From the NCBI RefSeq assembly GCF_001507645.1, contig NZ_CP013909.1, forward strand, positions 2,170,001-2,234,000: a stretch of DNA of 64,000 nucleotides. Reading direction: 5' to 3'. Below are positions 33,860 to 42,705 of the stretch, piece by piece. The notes beneath the pieces were generated by a model. The model did no database searches and was not told where the DNA came from. It was given only the letters and a program-made list of their open reading frames with translations. The stretch comes from Hymenobacter sedentarius. GTDB lineage: Bacteria > Bacteroidota > Bacteroidia > Cytophagales > Hymenobacteraceae. Made by a program: the position numbers and the translations under genes. Every line of letters starts with the position of its first letter. Within the stretch, counting starts at the first letter, position 1.

Positions 33860-33888
33860 CAAATGTACGTACTATGTAAGTACATTTG
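33860..33888 (-). promoter_or_regulatory. mazEF operator and -7 box
   Basis: CAAATGTAC and GTACATTTG form a perfect 9-bp inverted repeat with an 11-bp spacer, ending 5 bp before the mazE start codon. Read on the coding strand the arm nearest the gene contains TACATTTG, an exact TAnnTTTG -7 box four bases before ATG. Transcription would then start at or within a base or two of the ATG, giving a leaderless message. Confidence 0.65.
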
Positions 33889-33925
33889 CTTCGCCCGCTT
33901 AGTTTCATTGGTTGGGTACTATACC

Positions 33926-33942
33926 TACCGTTTTTTTAAACT
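33926..33942 (+). repeat. Interspersed motif, last copy
   Basis: TACCGTTTTTTTAAACT. It is the rightmost recognisable copy; none was found in the following 30 kb. Confidence 0.5.
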
Positions 33943-34066
33943 TGAACAACCATCAAAGAAGATGCAGTTCGGCCCTCGGCTGGGCATTGTGGGCCTTGGT
34001 TAAACGTTTGGTCCAGAAGTCGCATGTGCCAGCTGCCAAGGCCCATGATGACGGTTTAATTAGTAA

Positions 34067-35253
34067 TCATACCCCCCAGAGCCGCAAGCTCATCCAGCCA
34101 TAGGTGCCGAGCACGGCGGCCAGCCAGCCCAGCGCCCCATAGGTCAGCAGCAGGTACCAGGCCACGGCCGGGCGCCGGAACTGCCCGAAATACCGCACCG
34201 TGAGCCCCACGTCGGCGATGACGAAGGCCACGAAGACCAACGGCCCCAGCGAAGCGGCCGCGGCCGTCGGCAGGCCCGGATAGCCGTCCGTCGAGAGGTG
34301 GCCGACGAAGTTGATCAGCGCCCAGGCCGTGGTGGCCAGCGCGCCCAGCGCCAGCAGCGGCAGCAGGCGGGGCAGCAACTGCGCCCGCGGAATCCGGCGG
34401 CGCAGCACCCGCACCAGGCCCACCAGCGCGGCCAGGCTGCTGGTGATAACCAGCAAGCCGCACAACGCCAGCAGGGCCGGGGGCAGCCACCACCAGAACC
34501 CGGCCGCCAGCGCGTAGCCGCCCGCGGAGCCCCCGGTGGCGATCAGCACCCGCCGGCCTTCTTTGTCCCGGGTAAGCACCGCGGTGGCCGCTTGCACCCC
34601 CGGGCGGCGGAAGGTGAGCGGGCCGGTGGGCAGCAGCGTGTCGGCGGGGTCCAGCAGCGGCTCGTTCAGCAAGAACTCCCCTTCCCGGCGCAGGTGCGTG
34701 CCCCCCGTCAGGTAGTCGGCAAAGCCGCTTAGCTCGTTGCGCGGGGCGGCGCTACAGTAGTGGCCCAGGTACGGCCCCACGGCGGCGGCATCGAGCGGCA
34801 CGCGGGGCAGCGGCGCAGGCGCGGGCAGCTGCCGCAGCAAAAACGCTTGCACCAACTGCTCCAGTTTCGGGGCGCCCCGCTCGCCGTTGTTCGAGAACGC
34901 ATAGCCCACGCCCAGCGCGCGGTTGTAGCCGAAGGCGCTGACGAACCCGCCGATGCCGCCGCCGTGGCCCCGGAACAGGGCCTTGCCCTGGAAACCGAGG
35001 GGGTAGTTGGCCAACCCATAGCCCGTGCGCAGGCCGGCGCGCGCCGAGAGGGGCGAGTGCGCCGTTTCCAGCTCGTGCAGGCTGGCGGGCTGTAAGAGGG
35101 CGCGGCCGTCGGGGGCGCGGCCCTCGTGCAGAAAAAACCGGACCCACTGCCTCAGGTCGGCCGCCGAGGCACTCATCGAGCCGGCCGCGCCCAGGTAGAT
35201 GGGCAGCAAGGGCACAGCCCGGTAGTGCCCGTCAGCGTAGCCGTAGCCCCGCG
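34067..35253 (-). pseudogene. Serine hydrolase gene, C-terminal part only
   Basis: The frame begins at the IS boundary with RGYGYADGHYRAVPLLPIYLG and encodes about 395 residues. It matches the second half of class C beta-lactamase-type serine hydrolases (GSMSASAADLRQWVRFFL, GYGLANYP, FRGHGGGIGGFVSAFGYN). It is followed by a membrane tail of about four helices (FWWWLPPALLALCGLLVITSS, LLPLLALGALATTAWALINFV, LGPLVFVAFVIADVGLTV, WYLLLTYGALGWLAAVLG). The SxxK and YxN catalytic motifs that should precede it are absent. The upstream side of the IS does not continue the gene, so insertion was followed by deletion. The open frame extends artificially into the IS. Confidence 0.8.
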
Positions 35254-35305
35254 TGAGGTGGTCTAGTCGAGGTGCACAGAAGCAGGACGTATATTTTCCT
35301 GAGTC

Positions 35306-35605
35306 ATGACCGCAAAAAAGAGCAAGACCACGCCGGATAAGCGGCGCAAATACGACGATGCCTTCAAGGCCGAAGCCTTTCGCTTGGCAACCGAAAGCCG
35401 GAGCACGCAGGCGGCGGCGCAACTGGACATTAGCCCCAAGTTGCTTTACCGGTGGCAGCAAGCGCAGCTCGTGGCCGAAGTAGGCAGTGTCGAGGTGGCG
35501 CGTGACCCGGAAGTACGCGCGCTGCGGGCCCGGCTGAAGCGGGCCGAGCAGGAGCTCGACATTTTAAAAAAAGCCTTGGTCATCTTCGCCCAGCCGACCC
35601 GGTGA
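35306..35605 (+). CDS. IS3-family transposase OrfA
   Basis: A 99-residue helix-turn-helix protein: RRKYDDAFKAEAFRLATES, then QAAAQLDISPKLLYRWQQ, and a C-terminal leucine-zipper-like helix (LRARLKRAEQELDILKKAL). This is the standard OrfA of IS3 elements, binding the terminal repeats and, through frameshifting, forming OrfAB. Its TGA overlaps a GTG of the orfB frame (GTGA, 35,602-35,605). The usual slippery A-run is weak, though AAAAAAA-like GACATTTTAAAAAAAGC occurs at about 35,558-35,574. Confidence 0.9.
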   Translation: MTAKKSKTTPDKRRKYDDAFKAEAFRLATESRSTQAAAQLDISPKLLYRWQQAQLVAEVGSVEVARDPEVRALRARLKRAEQELDILKKALVIFAQPTR

Positions 35606-36480
35606 GCGCCTACCAGCACATCGCCCAGCGCCAGGCCCAGGTGCCAGTGCGCCAGCTCTGCTAGGTGTTACACGTGGCCCCCAGCGCCTACTACGCGTGG
35701 CAGCGGCGCCAGCTGCCCGCACCGGAACCAGCTTGGCAAGGAGCTGTCCGGACAGCAGTTAAGTGGCATTCCGCCCGCTATGGTACCCGTCGGTTGCGGG
35801 CCGAACTGCGGGCCCAAGGCCACGTGGTGGGCCGCTGGCGCATTCGACGGACGCTGGCCGCCGCCGGTCTGCGCGCCCAGCAGCCCCGCTCGTTTGTGCC
35901 CCGCACCACGGATTCCGACCCAAACGTGCGGGCGGCTCCCAACCGCTTGCTGGGCCAACCGGCCCCCACCGCCCCGAATCAGGTGTGGGTGGGCGACATC
36001 ACCTACTTGCCTAAACAGGGCGGCGGTGGGCTGTACCTGGCCACCTGGCTGGACCGCTACTCGCGCAAGGTTGTCGGCTGGGACGTGCGCGAATCCATGC
36101 CCGAAGCCCTGGTCAGCAAGGCGCTCCGCCGCGCCCTGGCCGTGCGTCAGCCGGCGGCCGGCTTGATCGTCCATTCCGACCAGGGCAGCCAGTACTCCGC
36201 TACCCACTTCAAGGCCTTAGTGGCGCGCCACGAGGCGGTGCAAAGCATGAGCCGCCGGGGAAATTGCTACGATAATGCCCACGCTGAATCCTTTTGGAGT
36301 CGGCTCAAAACCGAATTACTCGACGGCGGCAGCTTCCGCAATCTCACGGAAGCGCAGCTGGAAATCAGCCATTATCTCGCCTATTACGACGCCGAGCGCC
36401 GGCATTCGGCCCTCGGCTATCTCGCCCCCAATCACTTGGAAACCCACCTGCAAACCACGTCCCAACTCTGTGCGGCCTAG
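35602..36480 (+). pseudogene. IS3-family transposase OrfB, interrupted by an amber codon
   Basis: The frame from GTG 35,602 reads VSAYQHIAQRQAQVPVRQLC and then meets TAG (35,662-35,664) before VLHVAPSAYYAWQ. In relatives this position is normally a sense codon such as CAG, so the stop looks like a single point mutation. The remaining 271 codons are intact and contain the whole rve integrase core: WVGDITYL (Asp), IVHSDQGSQY (Asp) and NCYDNAHAESFW (Glu). GTG 35,665 directly after the stop could restart translation, but loss of the N-terminus and of OrfAB fusion probably inactivates transposition. Confidence 0.8.
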
Positions 36481-36684
36481 CTAGACCACCTCAACGGGAA
36501 GGGGTACGCTTGGGCCACACCGAAGAGTACAGGAGAGTTTGGGATAGCGGGCGTGGTTTATTGCATGCATTCTTCGCTCCATGGCTTGCCCGCAGGCTGA
36601 AAAAGGGGAGGGCCGCGAACCGGCGCGGTGGTAGCAAAGGCTGCTGGCCCGGGTTGTTCCACTTTTGCCTTTGTCCTGCCTGCT

Positions 36685-37917
36685 ATGAAAACCCGAATCG
36701 GAATTGCAACCGTCCTTTGCGGCAGCCTGGCGCTGCTGAGTATCCCGGCACTGGCCCAGGCCAAGCTCGAAACGGGCGGGCAAAAACCCATGCCGGCGGC
36801 TGAATGGATAGACCAGAGCACGGGTCACACAGTGATGCGCCTCACCCCTCAGGACGGCAGCAACGCCGGCTTCTACTTCCACAACAACCCGTTTCTGAAA
36901 GCCAAAGGCAGCGAGGGCGACCTGATGGTGTATTACCACACCGACGCCAAGGGCCACCAGCTGCGCGTGCTCAACCTCAAGACCCGGCAGACCACGCCCG
37001 TGACCCGCTACTTTGCCCAGGTGCACGGCGAGATTGTGGCGCCCCGGCACCGGGAGGTGTTTTACCAGACCCGCGACACGGTGTACGCCACCAACGTCGA
37101 CACCCGCAAGACGCGGCTGGTGTACGTGTTTGCCAGGGATTACCCGGCCAGCATCACCTCGCTTAATGCCGATGAAACCGTGCTGGCGGGCTCCATGGCC
37201 GGGCAGGAAGCGCGCGACATCCTCAAGAAATACCCGGCGAAGTCCGACTTTTTCAACCGCATCTACGATGCCCACGTCGAGCACGCGCTGTTCACGATAA
37301 ATACGAAGACCCGGCAGCTGCAGGAAATCTACAAGGAGAATACTTGGCTCGGCCACGTGCAGTTTTCGCCCACCGACCCCAATTTGCTGATGTACTGCCA
37401 CGAAGGCCCCTGGGGCAAGGTAGACCGCATCTGGCACATCAATATCAAGACCAAAGCCGTGCGGCTGATGCACAAGCGCACCGTAGACGGCGAGATTGCC
37501 GGCCACGAGTTCTTCAGCCCCGATGGCCAAACCATCTGGTTTGATTTGCAAAAGCCCCGCAGCGTGACCTTTTATCTGGCCGGGGCCAACGTGAAAACCG
37601 GCCAGGAAAAGCTCTACCAAATGGACCGCAACGAGTGGTCCATTCATTTCAATATTTCGCCCGACCAGAAGCTCTTTGCCGGCGACGGCGGCGACGCCGG
37701 GCAAGTGGCCAAAGCCCCCGACGGCATGTGGATTAACCTGTTTCGGCCCGAAGGCGACAAGTTTCGGGCCGAGCGACTGGTGAACATGCAGCACCACGGC
37801 TACAAGCTGGAGCCCAACATCCACTTCACGCCCGATGGCAAATGGCTGGTTTTTCGGGCCAATTTTGAAGGCGAAGAGCAGGTGTACGGCGTGGAAATTG
37901 CGAAAGCGGCACTATAA
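36685..37917 (+). CDS. Oligogalacturonate lyase-like protein (PL22)
   Basis: A 410-residue secreted protein. ATG 36,685 opens a signal peptide (MKTRIGIATVLCGSLALLSIPALAQ). The body is a seven-bladed propeller of the oligogalacturonate lyase (PL22) family: GHTVMRLTPQDGSNAGFYF, DLMVYYHTDAKGHQLRVLNL, WLGHVQFSPTDPNLLMYCHEGPW, and late HHGYKLEPNIHFTPDGKWLVFRANF, where conserved His residues bind manganese. PL22 enzymes cleave short oligogalacturonides by beta-elimination to 4-deoxy-5-keto-uronate units. It is the first gene of the forward pectin operon and lies 192 bp after the IS end. Confidence 0.88.
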   Translation: MKTRIGIATVLCGSLALLSIPALAQAKLETGGQKPMPAAEWIDQSTGHTVMRLTPQDGSNAGFYFHNNPFLKAKGSEGDLMVYYHTDAKGHQLRVLNLKTRQTTPVTRYFAQVHGEIVAPRHREVFYQTRDTVYATNVDTRKTRLVYVFARDYPASITSLNADETVLAGSMAGQEARDILKKYPAKSDFFNRIYDAHVEHALFTINTKTRQLQEIYKENTWLGHVQFSPTDPNLLMYCHEGPWGKVDRIWHINIKTKAVRLMHKRTVDGEIAGHEFFSPDGQTIWFDLQKPRSVTFYLAGANVKTGQEKLYQMDRNEWSIHFNISPDQKLFAGDGGDAGQVAKAPDGMWINLFRPEGDKFRAERLVNMQHHGYKLEPNIHFTPDGKWLVFRANFEGEEQVYGVEIAKAAL

Positions 37918-37995
37918 ATTTTTGAAATAAATCGACCGTCAGTTCGCTCGGCATGACGGGCCATTAACTCGGGCCAGTACCCGAACCCCCACTCA

Positions 37996-39129
37996 ATGCT
38001 AAATCCCACCCTGAAAGCCTGCCTTTTTGCCCTGTTGCTGCTTGCGCTGCAGCCTGCCCAGGCGCAGAAGCTGCCCAAGAAAAGGGCCGTGCTCAAAGCC
38101 ATGACCCGGACCAACGACTACTTCATGAAGAAGTGGCCCGATACCGGCAAGGAAATCGTGACGAATAAGGCCCGCCCCAGCCACATCTGGACGCGCGGCG
38201 TGTACTACGAAGGCCTGATGGCCCTCTACCAGACCGATAAGCAAAAGCGCTACTACGACTACGCCGTGGACTGGGGCGAAAAGCACCAGTGGGGCATCCG
38301 CAACGGCGTGACCAACCGTAATGCCGACGACCAGTGCGCCGGCCAGACCTACCTGGAGCTGTACCAGATAGACCCTAGGCCCGAGCGCCTGCGCGACATC
38401 AAGGCCAGCGTGGACGCCATGGTGAGCAGCGACAAGGTGGACGACTGGAACTGGATTGATGCCCTGCAAATGGCCATGCCCGTGTTTGCCAAGCTGGGCG
38501 TGCTGACCAAGGACACGGCTTACTACGGCAAGATGTACCGCATCTACAACTACTCCAAAACCAAGCACGGCACCAACGGCCTCTACAACCCGCAGGACAA
38601 ACTCTGGTGGCGCGACAAGGACTTTGTGCCCCCATATAAAGAGCCCAACGGCGAAGATTGCTACTGGAGCCGCGGCAACGGCTGGGTGGTAGCGGCCATG
38701 GTGCGCGTGCTCGACGTGATGCCCAAAGACGCCCCGCACCGCGCCGAATACGAGCAAATGTACCTGGCCATGATGCAGGCGCTGCCCCCTTTGCAGCGCC
38801 CCGACGGCTTCTGGAACGTGAGCCTGCACGACCCCACGCACTTCGGCGGCAAGGAGATGACCGGTACGGCGCTGTTTGTGTACGGCATGGCCTGGGGCCT
38901 CAACAACGGCCTGCTCAACCGCCAGCAGTACGAGCCCATCATCGCCAAAGCCTGGAAAGGCATGGTGACCAACTGCATCCACAAAGACGGTTTCCTGGGC
39001 TACGTGCAGGGCACCGGCAAGGAGCCCAAAGACAGCCAGCCCGTGAGCTACACCAGCAAACCCGACTTTGAAGACTACGGCCTGGGCTGCTTCCTGCTGG
39101 CGGGCAGCGAGGTATACAAGCTGAAATAG
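37996..39129 (+). CDS. GH105 unsaturated rhamnogalacturonyl hydrolase
   Basis: A 377-residue secreted enzyme (signal MLNPTLKACLFALLLLALQPAQAQ). It adopts the (alpha/alpha)6 barrel of GH105, as in YteR: SHIWTRGVYYEGLMALY, DWNWIDALQMAMPVFAKLG with the probable catalytic Asp155, CYWSRGNGWVVAAMVRVLD, and FGGKEMTGTALFVYGMAWG. It hydrates and releases the unsaturated galacturonyl residue left at the non-reducing end by lyases, giving 5-keto-4-deoxyuronate and a rhamnose-ended oligomer. This product would feed the GH106 enzyme encoded next. It starts 78 bp after the PL22 gene. Confidence 0.93.
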   Translation: MLNPTLKACLFALLLLALQPAQAQKLPKKRAVLKAMTRTNDYFMKKWPDTGKEIVTNKARPSHIWTRGVYYEGLMALYQTDKQKRYYDYAVDWGEKHQWGIRNGVTNRNADDQCAGQTYLELYQIDPRPERLRDIKASVDAMVSSDKVDDWNWIDALQMAMPVFAKLGVLTKDTAYYGKMYRIYNYSKTKHGTNGLYNPQDKLWWRDKDFVPPYKEPNGEDCYWSRGNGWVVAAMVRVLDVMPKDAPHRAEYEQMYLAMMQALPPLQRPDGFWNVSLHDPTHFGGKEMTGTALFVYGMAWGLNNGLLNRQQYEPIIAKAWKGMVTNCIHKDGFLGYVQGTGKEPKDSQPVSYTSKPDFEDYGLGCFLLAGSEVYKLK

Positions 39130-39139
39130 TGGTGCTCAC

Positions 39140-39275
39140 GGGCGCCTCACCCCCGGCCGCTCTCCCAAAGGAGAGGGGTGCCAGCCGACCTTTTAAAATA
39201 TAGATTATCCTGCGTCCACCTTCGTTCGGCCCCCCCCTCTCCTGTTCGGAGAGGGGGCCGGGGGGGGAGGCGCCC
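39140..39275. repeat. 136-bp imperfect palindrome between GH105 and GH106
   Basis: The left arm starts GGGCGCCTCACCCCCGGCC and the right arm ends GGCCGGGGGGGAGGCGCCC. Each arm also holds its own small hairpin (CTCTCCC..GGAGAGG and CCTCTCC..GGAGAGG). The AT-rich centre (TTTTAAAATATAGATTATCC) separates them. It lies inside the operon, 15 bp from the GH106 start. It resembles a REP/MITE-like unit and could also act as a processing or attenuation signal. Confidence 0.75.
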
Positions 39276-39290
39276 GCCAGAACAACCCGT

Positions 39291-42143
39291 ATGAAACGAC
39301 TCCTTCCTTCGCTTTTCCTCGCGACCCTGGCCTCGCTCAGCACCCAGGCCCAGGCCCCCAAATGGCCGGCCATCACCCAGCAAACCAAGCCCTGGACGCG
39401 CTGGTGGTGGGAGGGCAGCGCCGTAAACAAAGCCGACCTCACCCACCTGCTCACCCAGTACCAGCAGGCGGGGCTGGGCGGCATGGAAATCACGACCATC
39501 TACGGCGTGAAGGGCGCCGAAAGCCAGTTCATCGATTTCCTTTCGCCGAAGTGGATGGACATGCTCACGCACACGCTCACGGAAGCCACCCGCCTGGGGC
39601 TGGGCATCGACATGGCGCAGGCTTCGGGCTGGCCTTTTGGCGGGCCGTGGGTGGCGCCGGTAGATGCGTCGAAGTACGTGGCGTACAGCACCTACTCGGT
39701 GAAAGGCGGCGAAAGCCTGCCGGAGCCGGTCAGCTTCATGCAAAAGCCCATTGCCAATGCAGTGGGGCACAAAGTGGACCTCAAGCAGCTCTCGGACCCC
39801 GTGGCCACCAATAAAAACCTGCAAACCCTGGCGCTGGACCAGGTGCGCTTCGAGAAGCCGCTGCCGCTGCAAACGCTGATGGCCTATTCGGATAAAGGCC
39901 AGACGCTGGACCTGACCAGCAAAGTGGGCGCTGATGGCAAATTGAGCTGGACGGCGCCGACCGGCACCTGGACGCTGTACGCCCTTTTTCAGGGCTGGCA
40001 CGGCAAGCAGGTGGAGCGGGCCGGCCCCGGCGGCGAGGGCGACGTCATCGACCACCTCTCTAAAACCGCCACCGACCATTACCTGGCGTATTTCGACAAG
40101 GCTTTCAAGGGCTACGACGTGAAGCCAATCCGGGCGTTTTTCAACGACTCGTACGAGGTAGACGATGCCCAGGGCGAGGCCAACTGGACGCCGCTGATGT
40201 TTGCGGAGTTTCAGAAGCGGCGCGGCTACGACTTGCGCCAGCACCTGCCGGCGCTGTTCAACAAAGCCGCCGAGGACGAAAACAAGCGCGTGCTCACCGA
40301 CTACCGCGAAACGATTTCCGAGCTGCTGCTCGAGAACTACACCAAAACCTGGGGCGCCTGGGCCAAAACCCACGATGCGCTGATTCGCAACCAGGCCCAC
40401 GGCTCGCCGGCCAACATCCTGGATTTGTACGCCGCCACCGACATCCCCGAGACGGAAGGGGAGGACCTCACGCGCATCAAGTTTGCGTCGTCGGCCGCGC
40501 ACGTCACGGGCAAGCCGCTCACGTCGGCCGAAACGGCAACCTGGGAGAATGACCATTTTCTGAGCAAGCTCAGCGACGTGAAAAAGGCCGTCGACCGCAT
40601 GCTGCTGGGCGGCGTCAACCACGTCTTTTACCACGGCACTGCCTATTCGCCGCAGGCGGCCAAATGGCCGGGCTGGCTGTTTTACGCCGCCGTGGAGTTC
40701 AACCCCCAAAACCCATTCTGGACGGATTTCGGCAAGCTGAACCAGTACGCCGCCCGCTGCCAGTCGTTTTTGCAAGCCGGCCAGCCCAGCAACGACGTGC
40801 TGCTGTACTTGCCCATTTCCGATGCCTACACGCGGCCCGGCAAGGTGCTGCTCCAGCACTTCGATGGCATCGAGCACGGCTTTAAAGGCATGCCCATCGA
40901 AGCCACCAGCGAAATGCTGCTGGCCAAAGGCTACGGCTACGACTTCATCTCCGACAAGCAGGTGCAGCAGGTAGTAAATGCCGGCAAGGGCCTGACCACC
41001 AGCGGCGGCGCCACCTACCAAACCCTGCTGGTGCCCGAGGCCCACCTCATGCCGCTGCCCACCCTGCAGCAGCTGCTGAAGCTGGCCCAAAACGGTGCTA
41101 CCATCGTGCTGCAAAGCCAGGCGCCCGATGACGTTCCCGGCCTGGGCAGCCTGGCCACGCGCCGCGCCGCCTTTAAAAAGCTGCTGGCTCAGCTCAACTT
41201 CGCGGCCACCAAGCAAGCCGGCGTGCAGCAAGCCACCGTGGGCAAAGGGCGGGTGCTCCTGGGCAAAGACGTAAGCCAGCTGCTGGCCCAAGCCGGCGTG
41301 AAGCGCGAAACCCTCGTGGACAACGGCCTGCAGTTTATGCGCCGCAGCCACGCCAAAGGCCATTATTACTTCCTGGCCAACTGGGGCGAGAAGGCCATAA
41401 AAGGCTGGGTGCCGCTGCACACAGCCGCCAAATCGGCGGCCCTCTACAACCCCATGACCGAGCAAACCGGCATGGCCTCGGTGCGCACCTCGGCCCAGGG
41501 CACGCCCGAAGTGTACCTGCAGCTGGCGCCCGGTGAAACCTGCATCCTGGATACCAACGAAGGCCCCGTAACAGGCCCCGCCTACACCTACCTAACCCCC
41601 GCCGCCGCGGCCCAGCCCCTCACCGGCCCCTGGGACCTGGCCTTCCTTTCGGGTGGTCCGGAGCTGCCGGCCCGGCTGCAAACCCGTGAGCTGGCCTCCT
41701 GGACCACGCTGGCCGGCGAGGCGGGCAAGAAGTTCTCCGGCACAGCCACCTACACCACCACGTTTGCCATGCCCCAGGGCACTTCCGATGGCTGGCTGCT
41801 CGACCTGGGCCGCGTGGCCCAAAGCGCTCGCGTGCTGGTGAACGGCCAGCCCATGGGCACGCTGATTGGGCCGGTCTACCAGGTGTTCCTGCCCAAGTCC
41901 CGGCTGCAGCCCACCAATACCCTGACCGTGACGGTGAGCAACCTCATGGCCAACCGCATTGCCGACCTGGACCGAAACCACGTGGACTGGAAGATTTTCT
42001 ACAACACCAACATGCCCGCCAAGCTCAAGGAAAACCGCAGCGCCGACGGCCTCTTCACGGCCGAAAAGTGGGAGCCTCTGGAGTCGGGCTTGCTGGGCCC
42101 CGTCACCCTCACGCCCGCTTCCTTGGGCGCACCCGTTCAATAA
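39291..42143 (+). CDS. GH106 alpha-L-rhamnosidase
   Basis: A 950-residue secreted glycosidase (signal MKRLLPSLFLATLASLSTQAQA). The GH106 signature begins at once: KPWTRWWWEGSAVNKADLTHLL, GLGGMEITTIYGVKG, and LGLGIDMAQASGWPFGGPWV. Central motifs include IRAFFNDSYEVDDAQGEANWTP, with the acidic residues proposed for calcium-dependent inverting catalysis, and NHVFYHGTAYSP. The C-terminal part (about 780-940) is a beta-sandwich with VNGQPMGTLIGPVYQVFLP. It removes terminal alpha-L-rhamnose from rhamnogalacturonan fragments. rhaM starts only 8 bp downstream. Confidence 0.93.
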   Translation: MKRLLPSLFLATLASLSTQAQAPKWPAITQQTKPWTRWWWEGSAVNKADLTHLLTQYQQAGLGGMEITTIYGVKGAESQFIDFLSPKWMDMLTHTLTEATRLGLGIDMAQASGWPFGGPWVAPVDASKYVAYSTYSVKGGESLPEPVSFMQKPIANAVGHKVDLKQLSDPVATNKNLQTLALDQVRFEKPLPLQTLMAYSDKGQTLDLTSKVGADGKLSWTAPTGTWTLYALFQGWHGKQVERAGPGGEGDVIDHLSKTATDHYLAYFDKAFKGYDVKPIRAFFNDSYEVDDAQGEANWTPLMFAEFQKRRGYDLRQHLPALFNKAAEDENKRVLTDYRETISELLLENYTKTWGAWAKTHDALIRNQAHGSPANILDLYAATDIPETEGEDLTRIKFASSAAHVTGKPLTSAETATWENDHFLSKLSDVKKAVDRMLLGGVNHVFYHGTAYSPQAAKWPGWLFYAAVEFNPQNPFWTDFGKLNQYAARCQSFLQAGQPSNDVLLYLPISDAYTRPGKVLLQHFDGIEHGFKGMPIEATSEMLLAKGYGYDFISDKQVQQVVNAGKGLTTSGGATYQTLLVPEAHLMPLPTLQQLLKLAQNGATIVLQSQAPDDVPGLGSLATRRAAFKKLLAQLNFAATKQAGVQQATVGKGRVLLGKDVSQLLAQAGVKRETLVDNGLQFMRRSHAKGHYYFLANWGEKAIKGWVPLHTAAKSAALYNPMTEQTGMASVRTSAQGTPEVYLQLAPGETCILDTNEGPVTGPAYTYLTPAAAAQPLTGPWDLAFLSGGPELPARLQTRELASWTTLAGEAGKKFSGTATYTTTFAMPQGTSDGWLLDLGRVAQSARVLVNGQPMGTLIGPVYQVFLPKSRLQPTNTLTVTVSNLMANRIADLDRNHVDWKIFYNTNMPAKLKENRSADGLFTAEKWEPLESGLLGPVTLTPASLGAPVQ

Positions 42144-42151
42144 GTACTGCC

Positions 42152-42466
42152 ATGGATAAAGTAGCCTTCACCATGAAGCTCAAGCCCGGCGTGGCTGCCG
42201 AGTACCAGCGCCGCCACACCGAAATCTGGCCCGAGCTCACCGCCGCCTTGCAGCAGGCGGGCATCCGCGATTATTCCATTTACCTCGATGCCGCCAGCAG
42301 GACCTTGTTTGCGGTGCAGAAGCGGGAAGCAGGCCACACCACGGCCGCCTTGCCGGCTACCGCCATTATGCAGCGCTGGTGGGCCTACATGGCCGATTTG
42401 ATGGAAACCAACCCCGACCATTCGCCGGTGGTGCAGCCGCTGGAATGCGTGTTTCACATGGACTAA
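42152..42466 (+). CDS. rhaM: L-rhamnose mutarotase
   Basis: A 104-residue cytoplasmic enzyme that interconverts alpha and beta L-rhamnose so that the isomerase can use it. MDKVAFTMKLKPGVAAEYQRRHTEIWPEL is the family start, with catalytic His22 at the position of the E. coli enzyme. YSIYLDAASRTLFAVQK and IMQRWWAYMADLMETNPDHSP follow. It is translationally close to GH106 and supplies the link between this extracellular operon and the rhamnose catabolic operon at 58.9-64 kb. Confidence 0.95.
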   Translation: MDKVAFTMKLKPGVAAEYQRRHTEIWPELTAALQQAGIRDYSIYLDAASRTLFAVQKREAGHTTAALPATAIMQRWWAYMADLMETNPDHSPVVQPLECVFHMD

Positions 42467-42705
42467 AAAGCAGGCCTTCCCACTCGTTGGGCCGGAATGA
42501 AAAAGTCTTTCGCCATAACAGGAGGGTGCGGGAAGGTTTGAGCTAGAGGGGAAGCCAGCTTTGTGTAGTGAGTGAGAAATACAACCTGACTGATGCGTAG
42601 CAGGATGGAAAAAAGATTGGGTGGGAGTCCTCTTTCATCTGTTTCTGCCGCGCATCATGTCAGTGTTGTCACTTTCCCTACTTTCCGACTTAGCCTCCCG
42701 ACTCT
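42467..42705. other. Short intergenic region before GH28
   Basis: A 239-bp gap inside the forward arm. Complementary CCTTCCC (42,473) and GGGAAGG (42,531) bracket it loosely, but there is no U-tract or clear -7 box. A separate promoter for GH28 is possible. Confidence 0.35.

Larger units (their letters stand above)
35254..36493 (+). mobile_element. IS3-family insertion sequence (1240 bp)
   Basis: The ends TGAGGTGGTCTAG and CTAGACCACCTCA are exact inverted repeats; weaker pairing extends to the GCACAGA/TCTGTGC blocks, about 27 bp in. Terminal TG and CA are typical of IS3. It carries overlapping orfA and orfB. The bases outside (GCG on the left, ACG on the right) give no clear direct repeat, in line with a deletion or recombination after insertion. 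Confidence 0.85.

Noticed and set aside
2389..33942. Reading the interspersed motif as a promoter
   Set aside because: It lacks TAnnTTTG, occurs after as well as before genes and between convergent genes, and its orientation does not follow the neighbouring gene.
39147..41465. 772-codon open frame antisense to GH106
   Set aside because: It is the high-GC shadow of the GH106 gene; its composition is rich in Gly, Val, His and Arg and shows no domain.
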